Counted from the stretch's first letter, positions 17,568 to 26,637 are shown. The stretch: DNA of 64,000 nucleotides from Flavobacterium sp. M31R6 (GCF_013284035.1 NZ_CP054141.1:868001-932000), one strand, 5' to 3'. Numbers and translations: made by a program. The notes: generated by a model from the letters alone, not told the origin.

Positions 17568-18806
17568 TTATGCGTCTAATTCTCCAGCAATAACATTTAA
17601 ACTTGATAAAATAACAATGGCATCAGATAACATTGAACCTTTAATCATGTCTGGATAGGCTTGATAATAAATAAAACAAGGTCTTCTGAAGTGTAATCTA
17701 TAAGGAGTTCTGCTTCCGTCTGTAACCAAATAAAAGCCTATTTCTCCATTTCCACCTTCAACAGGATGGTAAATTTCGGCAACTGGAACAGGAACTTCGC
17801 CCATCACAATTTTGAAATGGTATATCAAAGATTCCATACTTGTGTAAACATCTTCTTTTGGAGGAAGGTAATATTCAGGAACATCAGCGTGGTATTCATT
17901 TCCTTCCGGCATTTTATCCAATGCTTGACGGATAATGCTTAAACTTTCCCAAACTTCAGCATTTCGAACGCAAAAACGATCATATGTATCTCCCGATTTT
18001 CCTACTGGAACGATGAAATCAAAATCTTCGTATGAACTGTATGGTTGTGCAACACGTACATCGTAATCAATTCCGGCTGCACGTAAATTTGGACCTGTAA
18101 ATCCATAAGCCATTGCTTTTTCTGCAGTTATGGCACCTACATTTACAGTACGGTCTATAAAAATTCTGTTTCTTTCGAACAAGTTTTCGAATTCTTTCCA
18201 TGCGACTGGAAAATCTCTTAGAAAATCGTCTAGTTTTCTAAAGGCTTCTGGTGACCAATCTCTTTCGAATCCACCGATTCTTCCCATGTTGGTAGTAAGA
18301 CGCGCTCCACAAATTTCTTCGTAGATTTCGTATACTTTTTCTCTGAATTGGAATACATAAAGGAAACCTGTATAAGCTCCAGTGTCCACACCCAGAATTG
18401 AATTACAGATCAAGTGGTCTGTAATACGAGCCAACTCCATTACAATAACTCTTAAATAATCAACTCTTTTAGGAACTTTAATGTCCAGAAGTTTTTCAAG
18501 GGTCATCCACCATCCCATATTGTTGATAGGTGATGAACAATAGTTCATTCTGTCAGTAAGTGGGGTGATTTGGTAAAAAGGACGATTTTCGGCAATTTTT
18601 TCAAAAGCTCTGTGGATGTAACCAATGGTTGGTTCTGCATCAAGAATTTTTTCACCATCCATCAACAAGATATTTTGAAAAATACCGTGCGTAGCAGGAT
18701 GTGTAGGACCTAAATTCAGAATAGAAAGCTCGCTTCCGTCTTCATTGTGTCTCTCTTTGATTATTTTAGCATAGCGATGCTTTGGTGGTAATAATAGTTC
18801 TGACAT
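17568..18806 (-). CDS. nuoD: NADH-quinone oxidoreductase subunit D
   Basis: 412 residues of the 49-kDa family, which forms the quinone-binding pocket with NuoB. Motifs: NLGPTHPATHGIFQNILLMDGE (quinone-site His), IGYIHRAFEKIAE, TDRMNYCSSPINNMGW and the C-terminal DGSRTPYRLHFRRPCF. Separate nuoC and nuoD genes are present rather than the fused nuoCD seen in some bacteria. Confidence 0.97.
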   Translation of the reverse strand: MSELLLPPKHRYAKIIKERHNEDGSELSILNLGPTHPATHGIFQNILLMDGEKILDAEPTIGYIHRAFEKIAENRPFYQITPLTDRMNYCSSPINNMGWWMTLEKLLDIKVPKRVDYLRVIVMELARITDHLICNSILGVDTGAYTGFLYVFQFREKVYEIYEEICGARLTTNMGRIGGFERDWSPEAFRKLDDFLRDFPVAWKEFENLFERNRIFIDRTVNVGAITAEKAMAYGFTGPNLRAAGIDYDVRVAQPYSSYEDFDFIVPVGKSGDTYDRFCVRNAEVWESLSIIRQALDKMPEGNEYHADVPEYYLPPKEDVYTSMESLIYHFKIVMGEVPVPVAEIYHPVEGGNGEIGFYLVTDGSRTPYRLHFRRPCFIYYQAYPDMIKGSMLSDAIVILSSLNVIAGELDA

Positions 18807-18829
18807 TTATCTAATGTGAAAAATTATAT

Positions 18830-19363
18830 TTATTTTTTTAGCTCTTGGTTGATTGTTGTTCTTCCAAAATACCTATCGTCTTTGTCGGTTCTTCCGCTGT
18901 CTTCCATCGGGAATTCTTTACGCATTGGGAAAGAAATCATCTCGTCCATGTTTAAAATGCGTTTTAATTGTGGATGTCCAATAAAATTGATTCCGAAGAA
19001 ATCATAAGTTTCTCTTTCCATCCAATTGGCGCACAAAAAGATATTTGAAATACTTTTAATTTCCGGATTTGATCCATTTATGAATGCTTTAATTCGGATG
19101 CGTTTGTTTTCATACCAATTATGCAAATGATAAACTACAGCGAACTGTTTGTTTTCTTCATTGTCAGGGTAATGTACCGCACATAAATCAGTCAAAAAGT
19201 GAAAACGCAAAGTAGGATCATTTTTTAAATAAAGAATTACAGCAGTTATAATGTCTGAATCCGCTTCAAATGCAAAAATGTCTCTATCTTGATTGAATCC
19301 TAAAACCTTTGAACCAAAAGTTTCTACTAATTTATCTTGAATTTCTGTTGTTTCTAAAGCCAT
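18830..19363 (-). CDS. nuoC: NADH-quinone oxidoreductase subunit C
   Basis: 177 residues of the 30-kDa subunit family: FHFLTDLCAVHYPD, FAVVYHLHNW and the signature NWMERETYDFFGINFIGHPQLKRIL. The tail RKEFPMEDSGRTDKDDRYFGRTTINQELKK is typical of flavobacterial NuoC. It stabilises the peripheral arm and has no cofactor. It is 5 bp after nuoB. Confidence 0.95.
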   Translation of the reverse strand: MALETTEIQDKLVETFGSKVLGFNQDRDIFAFEADSDIITAVILYLKNDPTLRFHFLTDLCAVHYPDNEENKQFAVVYHLHNWYENKRIRIKAFINGSNPEIKSISNIFLCANWMERETYDFFGINFIGHPQLKRILNMDEMISFPMRKEFPMEDSGRTDKDDRYFGRTTINQELKK

Positions 19364-19368
19364 TTTAC

Positions 19369-19917
19369 TTATTGAATATTATAAGATGCCAATAATTCTT
19401 GGTACTCTGGTGAACTTCTTCTTCTTACAGATTCGCTTTTTACTAAGTCTTGTAACCTCATAACCCCATCTACAATTTGTTCTGGACGAGGAGGGCAACC
19501 AGGAACGTACACGTCTACTGGAATTACCTTGTCAATTCCTTGTAATACAGAATAAGTATCAAAAATTCCTCCTGAACAAGCACAAGCTCCAACAGCAATA
19601 ACCCATCTAGGTTCTGCCATTTGTTCGTACACTTGACGTAAAATCGGAGCCATTTTTTTTGAAATTGTTCCCATTACCAATAACATGTCGGCTTGACGAG
19701 GTGAGAAACTCACTCTTTCAGAACCAAAACGGGCCAAATCATAATGCGAAGCCATTGTTGCCATAAATTCGATTCCGCAACATGAGGTTGCAAAAGGTAA
19801 AGGCCAAAGCGAATTGGCACGAGCTAATCCTACGACATCATTCAGTTTTGTAGCAAAGAATCCTTCACCAACAACACCTTCCGGAGGGGCTACCATATTT
19901 ATTTTTGAATCGCTCAT
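19369..19917 (-). CDS. nuoB: NADH-quinone oxidoreductase subunit B (cluster N2)
   Basis: 182 residues. The tandem-Cys motif ATSCCGIEFMA and the later Cys residues in GACACSGGIFD and VPGCPPRPEQI bind 4Fe-4S cluster N2, the last electron carrier before quinone. Length and motif spacing match the family. A word-type inverted repeat lies between it and nuoA. Confidence 0.97.
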   Translation of the reverse strand: MSDSKINMVAPPEGVVGEGFFATKLNDVVGLARANSLWPLPFATSCCGIEFMATMASHYDLARFGSERVSFSPRQADMLLVMGTISKKMAPILRQVYEQMAEPRWVIAVGACACSGGIFDTYSVLQGIDKVIPVDVYVPGCPPRPEQIVDGVMRLQDLVKSESVRRRSSPEYQELLASYNIQ

Positions 19918-19933
19918 TTTATTTTTTTTTATT

Positions 19934-20000
19934 TTGAATGTTGAATTTTAAAATTTGAATGTTTCAATTAATTTATAATTCAAGATTTATAATTTAAAAT
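19934..20000. repeat. Word-type inverted repeat between nuoA and nuoB
   Basis: The left arm is TTGAATTTTAAAATTTGAAT and GTTTCAATT; the right arm is AATTCAAGATTTATAATT followed by TAAAAT. It is AT-only and imperfect, hence lower confidence, but the architecture resembles the other word-type inverted repeats. Confidence 0.4.
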
Positions 20001-20003
20001 ATT

Positions 20004-20369
20004 TTATTCCCACTCTAAAGCTTTCTTCTTGATGATATAGAAAAAACCAACCAAAAGAAGCATCATAAAGATAATCATTTTTAGCATTCCTTCAATTCCT
20101 AACTCTTTGAAGTTCACCGCCCAAGGATATAAAAATATCACCTCGACATCAAAAAGAACAAATAAAATAGCAACTAAGAAATATTTTACCGAAAAGGGAA
20201 TTCTAGCATTTCCTACAGATTCGATACCACATTCGAAGTTTTTGTCTTTATTTTCCGATGATCTTTTTGGCCCAAGCTTGCCTGAAATTATGATGATAGC
20301 TATGACAAATCCTACAGCCAAAACAAGCTGCATGAAGACAGGGATATAGTTTAATTGTTCAGATTGCAT
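20004..20369 (-). CDS. nuoA: NADH-quinone oxidoreductase subunit A
   Basis: 121 residues from MQSEQLNYIPVFMQ (ATG at 20369); the frame stays open to 20402, but that part overlaps the promoter. Three membrane helices, with FECGIESVGNARIPFSVKYFLVAILFVLFDVEVIFLYPWA as the family hallmark, including the loop Cys and the helix-2 acidic residues. It is the first gene of the complex I operon. Confidence 0.96.
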   Translation of the reverse strand: MQSEQLNYIPVFMQLVLAVGFVIAIIIISGKLGPKRSSENKDKNFECGIESVGNARIPFSVKYFLVAILFVLFDVEVIFLYPWAVNFKELGIEGMLKMIIFMMLLLVGFFYIIKKKALEWE

Positions 20370-20399
20370 AATTGTCAAATTTTGCTTTAAATTAAGCCA

Positions 20400-20430
20400 C
20401 AAAGATAGCTTTAGTGTATTTAAAACACAA
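20400..20430 (-). promoter_or_regulatory. Putative promoter of the nuo operon
   Basis: On the minus strand TTG (20428-20430), a 20-bp spacer and TATCTTTG (20400-20407) match the Bacteroidota -33/-7 consensus. Transcription would start about 25 nt before the nuoA ATG. No other strong promoter is visible within the operon. Confidence 0.6.
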
Positions 20431-20532
20431 GTTTTGCAACGAATTTAGTGAGGACATTAACTTAATATAATCCTAATTTTTAATGATTATAAATAAAGAC
20501 AATGCCTGCTGTTTTTTGGGATAGGCGAAAAA

Positions 20533-20564
20533 AAAAACGTTCCGAAACTAATCGGAACGTTTTT
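20533..20564 (-). terminator. Terminator of the cold-shock gene
   Basis: Stem AAAAACGTTCCGA (20533-20545) with TCGGAACGTTTTT (20552-20564), with T runs on both strands. It lies 40 bp past the cold-shock stop codon and upstream of the nuo promoter, insulating the two. Confidence 0.85.
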
Positions 20565-20603
20565 TAGACGCTTTTTGCAAAAAATATGTAACTATTTTTA
20601 TGC

Positions 20604-20798
20604 TTAAAGAACTGCAACTTTAGCAGCAACTTTACCTTTTCTTCCTTCTTCCTCTTCATAGCTTACTCTGTCACCTTCGCGTAATTCTTCCGCGTTGATT
20701 CCTGATGCATGAACAAAAATGTCTTTTCCTGTTTCTTCGTCTGTAATGAATCCGTAACCTTTAGATTCATTGAAAAATTTAACTGTACCTGTACGCAT
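20604..20798 (-). CDS. Cold-shock domain protein (CspA family)
   Basis: 64 residues, a single cold-shock OB-fold that binds single-stranded RNA/DNA. RNP1 is KGYGFI and RNP2 is DIFVHAS, with the aromatic residues in place. The N-terminal MRTGTVKFFNESKGYGFI matches the family start. Likely an RNA chaperone. It has its own -7 element and terminator, so it is monocistronic. Confidence 0.95.
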   Translation of the reverse strand: MRTGTVKFFNESKGYGFITDEETGKDIFVHASGINAEELREGDRVSYEEEEGRKGKVAAKVAVL

Positions 20799-20827
20799 TG
20801 TAATAGTAATAATAATTTATAATGAGG

Positions 20828-20835
20828 CAAATGTA
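20828..20835 (-). promoter_or_regulatory. Putative -7 element of the cold-shock gene
   Basis: TACATTTG on the minus strand matches TAnnTTTG and lies 30 bp before the start codon. A clear TTTG -33 element at the right spacing is not visible. The 5' leader would be AT-rich. Confidence 0.4.
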
Positions 20836-20907
20836 ATCTTTAATCTAATACGAAAATCATTCTCGCAATAATTTTTTTCTAAAATTATTGATATTCAACC
20901 TTTTCGC

Positions 20908-22662
20908 CTAATTTGTTAAATTTAATTTAATATGTAATTCCTTTAATTGTGATTCATCAATAACTGACGGAGCGTCAATCATTACGTCTCTTCCCGAGTT
21001 GTTTTTTGGGAATGCAATAAAATCACGAATAGTCTCTTGTCCACCTAAAATAGCGACTAGACGGTCCAATCCAAAAGCTAAACCACCGTGAGGAGGTGCT
21101 CCAAATTGGAAAGCATCCATTAGGAAGCCAAATTGTGCTTTTGCTTCTTCTTCTGTAAAGCCTAAATATTTAAACATTAATTGTTGTGTCGCTTTGTCGT
21201 GAATACGAATTGAACCTCCTCCAATTTCATTTCCGTTCAAAACCATGTCATAAGCATTGGCACGAACTTTTCCAGGATCTGTTTCCAATAAGTGCATATC
21301 TTCCGGTTTCGGAGAAGTAAATGGATGGTGCATTGCGTGGTAGCGACCGCTTTCTTCATCAAATTCCAATAATGGGAAATCTACAACCCAAAGAGGTGCA
21401 AATTCGGCTGGATTTCTTAATCCCAAACGAGTTGCTAATTCCATACGTAAGGCACTTAATTGTGCTCTTGTCTTGTCTGCTGGTCCAGAAAGCACAAAAA
21501 TCATATCACCAGGTTTTGCTCCTGTTGTTTTTGCCCAATTAGTCAAGTCTTCCTGATCGTAGAATTTATCTACAGATGATTTGAAAGTTCCATCATCGTT
21601 ACATTTTGCATAAACCATTCCGCTGGCGCCTACTTGTGGACGTTTTACCCAGTCAATCAAGGCGTCAATTTCTTTACGGGTATAATTTCCAGCTCCAGGA
21701 ACTGCTATTCCCACAACCAATTCGGCTGCATTGAAAACTGGGAAATCTTTATGTTGTGCAAATTCGTTCAATTCACCAAATTCCATTCCGAAACGAATGT
21801 CCGGTTTGTCATTTCCGTATGTTTTCATGGCATAATCGTAAGTGATTCTTGGGAATTTGTCTACTTCGATACCTTTTATTTCTTTTAGCAAATGACGGGT
21901 CAAACCTTCAAATACATTTAAAATGTCTTCTTGCTCCACAAAAGCCATTTCGCAGTCAATTTGTGTAAACTCTGGTTGTCTGTCTGCACGTAAATCCTCG
22001 TCACGGAAACATTTCACGATTTGGAAATATTTATCCATTCCACCTACCATCAATAATTGTTTGAAAGTTTGTGGAGATTGTGGCAACGCATAGAATTGTC
22101 CTTCATTCATACGGGATGGAACAACAAAATCTCTAGCTCCTTCTGGAGTAGATTTGATTAAATAAGGAGTTTCCACTTCACAGAAATCAAGATCCGAAAG
22201 ATATTTACGCACTTCCATTGCCACTTTGTGACGGAAAAGCAAACTGTTTTTTACCGGATTTCTTCGAATGTCCAGGTAACGGTATTTCATTCGGATGTCT
22301 TCACCACCGTCAGTTTCATCTTCAATGGTAAACGGAGGAGTTAAAGCGGCATTTAAAATATTCAGTTCAGTTACTAAAATTTCAATTTCACCTGTAGGAA
22401 TGTTTTTGTTTTTGGCTTCACGCTCAATAACAGTTCCTTTTACTTGAATCACGTATTCACGACCCAGTGTTTTGGCAGCTTCAAAAACTTCTTTTATAGA
22501 ACGACTTTCGTCAAAAATCAATTGTGTAATTCCATAACGGTCGCGTAAATCTACCCAATTCATAAATCCTTTATCTCTAGATTTTTGAACCCAACCGGCA
22601 AGTGTAACTTCTGTATTGATATGTGAGGCGTTTAATTCGCCACAATTATGACTTCTGTACAT
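20908..22662 (-). CDS. aspS: Aspartyl-tRNA synthetase
   Basis: 584 residues from [14 protein letters not shown] (ATG at 22662); the upstream in-frame ATG at 22695 would place the start before the -7 element. Class II synthetase with an N-terminal OB anticodon-binding fold, the motif-2 region ([43 protein letters not shown]), the bacterial GAD insertion (~residues 280-410) and motif 3 ([14 protein letters not shown]). It charges tRNA-Asp. Length is normal for the bacterial type. Monocistronic in appearance. Confidence 0.97.
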   Translation of the reverse strand: MYRSHNCGELNASHINTEVTLAGWVQKSRDKGFMNWVDLRDRYGITQLIFDESRSIKEVFEAAKTLGREYVIQVKGTVIEREAKNKNIPTGEIEILVTELNILNAALTPPFTIEDETDGGEDIRMKYRYLDIRRNPVKNSLLFRHKVAMEVRKYLSDLDFCEVETPYLIKSTPEGARDFVVPSRMNEGQFYALPQSPQTFKQLLMVGGMDKYFQIVKCFRDEDLRADRQPEFTQIDCEMAFVEQEDILNVFEGLTRHLLKEIKGIEVDKFPRITYDYAMKTYGNDKPDIRFGMEFGELNEFAQHKDFPVFNAAELVVGIAVPGAGNYTRKEIDALIDWVKRPQVGASGMVYAKCNDDGTFKSSVDKFYDQEDLTNWAKTTGAKPGDMIFVLSGPADKTRAQLSALRMELATRLGLRNPAEFAPLWVVDFPLLEFDEESGRYHAMHHPFTSPKPEDMHLLETDPGKVRANAYDMVLNGNEIGGGSIRIHDKATQQLMFKYLGFTEEEAKAQFGFLMDAFQFGAPPHGGLAFGLDRLVAILGGQETIRDFIAFPKNNSGRDVMIDAPSVIDESQLKELHIKLNLTN

Positions 22663-22680
22663 GATATAAATTTTAGACTG

Positions 22681-22688
22681 CAAAAGTA
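22681..22688 (-). promoter_or_regulatory. Putative -7 element of aspS
   Basis: TACTTTTG on the minus strand (TAnnTTTG), 19 bp upstream of the chosen aspS start. It supports the downstream start codon. The -33 element is not clear. Confidence 0.4.
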
Positions 22689-22784
22689 AACACAAAATTC
22701 AAATTAAAATAGTAAAGTGATAATCTGAGGGGTTTTAATTTTAAAGTTTTTGTTAATTATTAAATTTCACTACTCTTATTTCTT

Positions 22785-22792
22785 TAGATTTG
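22785..22792 (+). promoter_or_regulatory. Putative -7 element of the thioredoxin-like gene
   Basis: TAGATTTG matches TAnnTTTG and ends 26 bp before the ATG at 22819. A TTTC about 18 bp upstream could be a weak -33 element. Confidence 0.4.
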
Positions 22793-22818
22793 ATAACTAA
22801 AAACAAACTTTAAAGTAT

Positions 22819-23808
22819 ATGAAGAAAATTTTTGTCAGTAGCCTATTGCTTTTTGGCGCTTTGAATGTTATCGGTCAAGCCAAAGATCAAATTAAATTTA
22901 CAGCTAAAATTGCAAATAGAAATAGTGACACTTTAGTCATTCAGGGAAAAGATTTTAAACAAGTTATTCCGATTAACAAAAAGGAAATCTTTGTGGCTTC
23001 TTTTGATGCTCCAAAAGGATTTTATGTGTTTTCTGATGGGGTTGAATCTTCGAGATTATATTTAAAACCAAATTCAGACATTACTCTAACAATGAATGCC
23101 AAGGAATTTGATGAAACTATTGTTTATAAAGGTAAAGGTGTAAACGAAAGTAATTTTCTGGCACAACAGGCTTTAAGGAATGAAAAACTTGAAGAGGCTT
23201 TTGCTAAAGAGCCTGCGGAATTTGCTGTGTTATTTGAGTCTAAGAAAAAAGCAGATATTGAAAGTTTGGAGAAAGGATCTTTCGATCCGGAATTTATAAC
23301 TGCTATGAAAAGTAATTTTGTACGTTTTAATGAATTTGCTTCACAAGAAAATGAAAGAGTACTTAAAGCAAATAAAATGGTTGGGAATTCTTCTCCTGAA
23401 TTTGATTATGAAAATCATAAAGGAGGAAAAACCAAACTTTCTGATTTAAAAGGTAAATATGTTTACATAGATCTTTGGGCAATATGGTGCGGACCTTGTA
23501 GAGCTGAAATACCTTTTCTTCAAAAAATTGAAGAGAAATACCACGGAAAGAATATCGAGTTTGTGAGTATTTCGATTGACAAAGCAAAAGATATTGAAAA
23601 ATGGAAAAAATTTGTTGCTGATAAAAATTTAGGAGGAGTTCAATTATTTGCAGATAAGGATTGGGAATCTGAATTTGTAAAAAGTTATGGTGTAAACGGA
23701 ATCCCGAGATTTATATTAATTGATCCAAACGGAAATATTTTAAATCCAGATGCTGATAGACCTTCATCTGCAGAATTACAGACACAATTAGATACTTTAT
23801 TGAAATAA
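22819..23808 (+). CDS. TlpA-like thioredoxin-fold protein with DUF4369-type N-terminal region
   Basis: 329 residues with a signal peptide (MKKIFVSSLLLFGALNVIGQA), so periplasmic. Residues ~20-120 form a beta-rich domain (FTAKIANRNSDTLVIQGKDF, SRLYLKPNSDITLTMNA) like the DUF4369 region that often precedes thioredoxin folds in Bacteroidota. Residues ~190-325 are the AhpC/TSA-thioredoxin fold: GKYVYIDLWAIWCGPCRAEIPFL has the redox WCGPC motif and GVNGIPRFILIDPNG the cis-proline loop. Expected role: thiol-disulfide reduction in the envelope, for example in cytochrome maturation. It has its own promoter and terminator. Confidence 0.88.
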   Translation: MKKIFVSSLLLFGALNVIGQAKDQIKFTAKIANRNSDTLVIQGKDFKQVIPINKKEIFVASFDAPKGFYVFSDGVESSRLYLKPNSDITLTMNAKEFDETIVYKGKGVNESNFLAQQALRNEKLEEAFAKEPAEFAVLFESKKKADIESLEKGSFDPEFITAMKSNFVRFNEFASQENERVLKANKMVGNSSPEFDYENHKGGKTKLSDLKGKYVYIDLWAIWCGPCRAEIPFLQKIEEKYHGKNIEFVSISIDKAKDIEKWKKFVADKNLGGVQLFADKDWESEFVKSYGVNGIPRFILIDPNGNILNPDADRPSSAELQTQLDTLLK

Positions 23809-23862
23809 TTCCCCCATAAGTATAATGTTGGGTTTAATTTTAAATATCTTCTAAAATACCAG

Positions 23863-23893
23863 AAAAACCAATGCTTGAGCGTTGGTTTTTTTG
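23863..23893 (+). terminator. Terminator of the thioredoxin-like gene
   Basis: Stem AAAAACCAATGC with GCGTTGGTTTTT around a 4-nt loop, followed by T residues. Confidence 0.8.
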
Positions 23894-24018
23894 TTTTATG
23901 AAATTTTCCAATGTTAAGCTTTCGTCTGTGTTACTAAATTGTTACCAAAATGTTTTTTTAATGTAAATTTTGTTTCTAATTTTGGTATATAAGATGTAAA
24001 CAATTAAAAACTAACGAT

Positions 24019-24381
24019 ATGAAAAAGCTTGTAATTTTAGTAGCGGTATTATTCTCAGGGGTTATTTTTGCACAAGATGCGAAACCCGTTTTAGAGCCAT
24101 TCGGCAAAAAAATCAAAGCCACCTATTTTTATGAAAATGGGCAAGTGCAACAAGAAGGCTACTTTGAAAATGGTAAATTAGAAGGAATCTGGGTTTCCTA
24201 TAATGAATCCGGAGATAAAACTTCCTCAGGAGAATATGTTGCTGGTGTAAAAACAGGCAAATGGTTTTTCTGGTCTCAAATAGATGGAAAAAATAGTCTT
24301 AGCGAAGTAGATTTCTCCAACAACAAAGTTGAAAAAGTTAAAAATTGGAGACAAGATGCTTTTGCAACTTCAAACGAGTAG
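24019..24381 (+). CDS. Secreted MORN/YwqK-type repeat protein
   Basis: 120 residues with a signal peptide (MKKLVILVAVLFSGVIFAQ). Three MORN-like repeats follow: ATYFYENGQVQQEGYFENGKLEGIW, SYNESGDKTSSGEYVAGVKTGKW and a degenerate third. Such YENGQ/G-Y-x-NGK-G-W units are found in YwqK-family proteins, annotated in some databases as toxin-antitoxin antitoxins, but nothing here supports that role. Probably a small envelope protein. TAATTTTG at 23977-23984 could be its -7 element. Confidence 0.75.
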   Translation: MKKLVILVAVLFSGVIFAQDAKPVLEPFGKKIKATYFYENGQVQQEGYFENGKLEGIWVSYNESGDKTSSGEYVAGVKTGKWFFWSQIDGKNSLSEVDFSNNKVEKVKNWRQDAFATSNE

Positions 24382-24401
24382 CAATACATAGTTAATTTAA
24401 G

Positions 24402-24438
24402 AAAAGGAGAAAGTCATTATTGATTTTCTCCTTTTTTT
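24402..24438 (+). terminator. Terminator of the MORN-repeat gene
   Basis: Stem AAAAGGAGAAA (24402-24412) with TTTCTCCTTTT (24425-24435) followed by Ts. The identical stem recurs after the next gene at 25095-25128. Confidence 0.85.
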
Positions 24439-24801
24439 ATTGCTCTTTTGTGTGTTATAACTTTGTTAAGTTCGAACTCGTTTTATTGTATTTATTGTAC
24501 CTTTATTATAGGAATTCAACATATGGTTTAGAGTGAAATAGAGAATCAGTTAGTTTTAAATATCTATTTGTCAGAGCTCTAAATTATAAAGTTTGCGTTT
24601 GCCAAGAAATCGGCTTTTATGGGTTACTGTATTAGCCGATTTTGACTGTTCTAGTGCTTTTTAAAGTTTATTGATCCTAAAAAGCAATTGTGTGTATCGC
24701 CCCTTTCTGCATAAAACTCTTTATTCCTTTTGCTTATTTCAAAGGGAACTTGAAAGAGATTTTATATAATTATTTTATTCTAATTTTTTAATCTGATTAG
24801 T
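24439..24801. other. Non-coding interval before the DUF4242 gene
   Basis: About 360 bp with no credible open frame. The one structured element is a hairpin, AAATCGGCT (24607-24615) with AGCCGATTT (24634-24642), with an 18-nt loop and only a short T tract. It could be a leader structure or a weak terminator. No clear TAnnTTTG promoter was found. Confidence 0.45.
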
Positions 24802-25074
24802 ATGCCAAAGTATGTTATTGAAAGGGAAATTCCAAACGCAGGGAATTTAACACCAGCACAATTAAAAGAGATATCAAATACGTCTTGTGATGTCTTAAGA
24901 AAAATGGGGCCAGAAATACAGTGGAAACACAGTTATGTGACTGATGACAAAATTTATTGTGTTTACATTGCTCCAAACGCAGAAATGATTAAGGAACATG
25001 CCGATAAGGGTGGGTTTCCAGCCAATAAAATAAGTCTTGTTTCGGAAATTATCGACCCGGTTACTGCGGAGTAG
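24802..25074 (+). CDS. DUF4242 (SCO4226-like) small protein
   Basis: 90 residues: MPKYVIEREIPNAGNLTPAQ and KHSYVTDDKIYCVYIAPNAE, then EHADKGGFPANKISLVSEIIDP. This matches the DUF4242 family, whose Streptomyces member SCO4226 is a nickel-binding ferredoxin-like-fold protein. The EHA..GGFP block is the conserved core. No signal peptide, so cytoplasmic. Its role here is unknown. The gene is alone between two terminators of the same sequence. Confidence 0.8.
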   Translation: MPKYVIEREIPNAGNLTPAQLKEISNTSCDVLRKMGPEIQWKHSYVTDDKIYCVYIAPNAEMIKEHADKGGFPANKISLVSEIIDPVTAE

Positions 25075-25094
25075 CAAGTTATGGCTTATTTTGG

Positions 25095-25128
25095 AAAAGG
25101 AGAAATTCGTTCGATTTTCTCCTTTTTT
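25095..25128 (+). terminator. Terminator of the DUF4242 gene
   Basis: AAAAGGAGAAA (25095-25105) with TTTCTCCTTTT (25116-25126) and trailing Ts. Same stem as the terminator at 24402. Confidence 0.85.
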
Positions 25129-25164
25129 GTGTTTTTAGCCAAGGTAATCCTAAGTAAAAATTCA

Positions 25165-25232
25165 ACCGCAGATTCGCAGATTTTATAATTAGAAGTTCTG
25201 CTTTTAAAGAAAATAATCTGCGAATCTGCGGT
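25165..25232. repeat. Word-type inverted repeat (CGCAGATT / AATCTGCG)
   Basis: Perfect 18-bp arms: ACCGCAGATTCGCAGATT (25165-25182) and AATCTGCGAATCTGCGGT (25215-25232). Each arm itself contains the word twice. It lies between convergent genes (DUF4242 and DUF3754) where a two-way transcription stop would fit. Confidence 0.75.
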
Positions 25233-25255
25233 AAAACCAACTCATCCGTTTGCCC

Positions 25256-26494
25256 TTAGTTTGTAACCAATTGATTGTACTCAAAAACCCCATCCCATAT
25301 CTCGTCTATTCTAATGAGTGCCTTGTCCAAAGGAATAACTGACCATTTGCCATTGGTTTCAGAACCAAGTCCGGTGTTTTTTAATTTAAATAAAGCATCT
25401 TTAACATCAAAGTCAAGGTCTGTATTGTGTTTTGTTTTAAACCAAGATTCAATTTGGTGATCGAGTTCTTCTTCTGTTATCGGAGTTTCGCTTCTGTTCA
25501 AAAAGGAGTAGGCCAAGATAGTTTCCTTAAGCACTTCTTCTTCCGAAGAGTTTAATAAAGAATAAAACGCACCGCTATTATTTCCTATATTTTTGAAATA
25601 AAGACTATCCGAAAGCATTTTCGAATACTTTATCTTCTTGTTCACAAAGTTGTTGTATTGACGGAATAAGTACGCACCCAATATTCCAAGTGCGATCAAA
25701 CCTTGATTTAGCGACGTTTTACTGTTTAGCAAATCTATTGTTTCACCAGATTCAACGGCCGATTGCATTTTAATCAGTGCCGGAATTACTTTGGCACTCA
25801 ATAAAGAAATTCCACCCACAAGACCCGGAACCCACAATAATAGCTTGTCGGTTGTGGACATCATCGGAACTGCATTCGGGAATATCGTTTCAACATCGTT
25901 TTTGGGAACTCGTTTGAAGATTTTCAAGACGATGGTGCCAGGATCAATCGGCATTTTGTTCGAACGGTTTTTCTTTTCCTTATAATAATCGGCCTCGTGG
26001 TAATTAAGGTAAATCATCACGCGATCATAATATTCGATCTCTATTTCCTTCTTCCAAAAAAAGTATTTGGAAACCTTTTCTTTTGCTTTATGCTGACCTC
26101 TAACATACAATCCGTATTCTTTATAATCGGCAATGTTAATGTCCAATTTCAAACCAATCAAATCCGAATCTTGAAAAGCCTTATCCAGAGTTTCCTGATC
26201 CACTCGGCTATAATTGCCTCGGTCCAAAACTTTAAGCAGCGTCTCTTTGAAAAGCGAAATGTCACTTTTGCCAACAAATGCCTCGCGTTCTTTTGGATTT
26301 ATGTCCGGATCAAACAAGGCATAATTTTGTTTCAAATTACGGATTAGGTTAAAAGCTTCATAGTGGAAATAATGCTCAATGATATCAAACAGCTTTTTGA
26401 AATCCTCAGCCTGCTTTTCATCACCTGCGTATTCCGCCAGTTGTTCTTCGAGTAAGAATTCCTTATCAAATGGGATATAGTGTTCTAGTTGCAT
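25256..26494 (-). CDS. DUF3754 (TMEM143-like) membrane protein
   Basis: 412 residues. The N-terminal ~220 residues are soluble (HYIPFDKEFLLEEQLAEY, EYYDRVMIYLNYHEADYY, IVLKIFKRVPKNDVETIFPNA). Two hydrophobic helices follow: DKLLLWVPGLVGGISLLSAKVIPALI and GLIALGILGAYLFRQYNNFVNKK. The C-terminal domain (YSFLNRSETPITEEELDHQIESWF...DVKDALFKLKNTGL) looks like a winged-helix-like fold. This arrangement matches DUF3754/TMEM143 proteins of unknown function. Upstream on its strand, TACCTTTG (26534-26541) is a possible -7 element. Confidence 0.75.
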   Translation of the reverse strand: MQLEHYIPFDKEFLLEEQLAEYAGDEKQAEDFKKLFDIIEHYFHYEAFNLIRNLKQNYALFDPDINPKEREAFVGKSDISLFKETLLKVLDRGNYSRVDQETLDKAFQDSDLIGLKLDINIADYKEYGLYVRGQHKAKEKVSKYFFWKKEIEIEYYDRVMIYLNYHEADYYKEKKNRSNKMPIDPGTIVLKIFKRVPKNDVETIFPNAVPMMSTTDKLLLWVPGLVGGISLLSAKVIPALIKMQSAVESGETIDLLNSKTSLNQGLIALGILGAYLFRQYNNFVNKKIKYSKMLSDSLYFKNIGNNSGAFYSLLNSSEEEVLKETILAYSFLNRSETPITEEELDHQIESWFKTKHNTDLDFDVKDALFKLKNTGLGSETNGKWSVIPLDKALIRIDEIWDGVFEYNQLVTN

Positions 26495-26637
26495 ATTGAA
26501 TTCAGGGCTTTAATGGGACTTTTTTAAGTCCGGCAAAGGTAAAACACAAAAGCCGAAATCTTTAATTTTTCAATATCAATTCTTCCACTGTTTCAATAAT
26601 CATCTGAATGAGGAGCGAAACAATAGGCTTTATCGGG

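Noticed and set aside
24019..24381. Calling the MORN/YwqK protein an antitoxin
   Set aside because: It has a signal peptide and no adjacent toxin gene; the antitoxin label would rest on annotation habit only.
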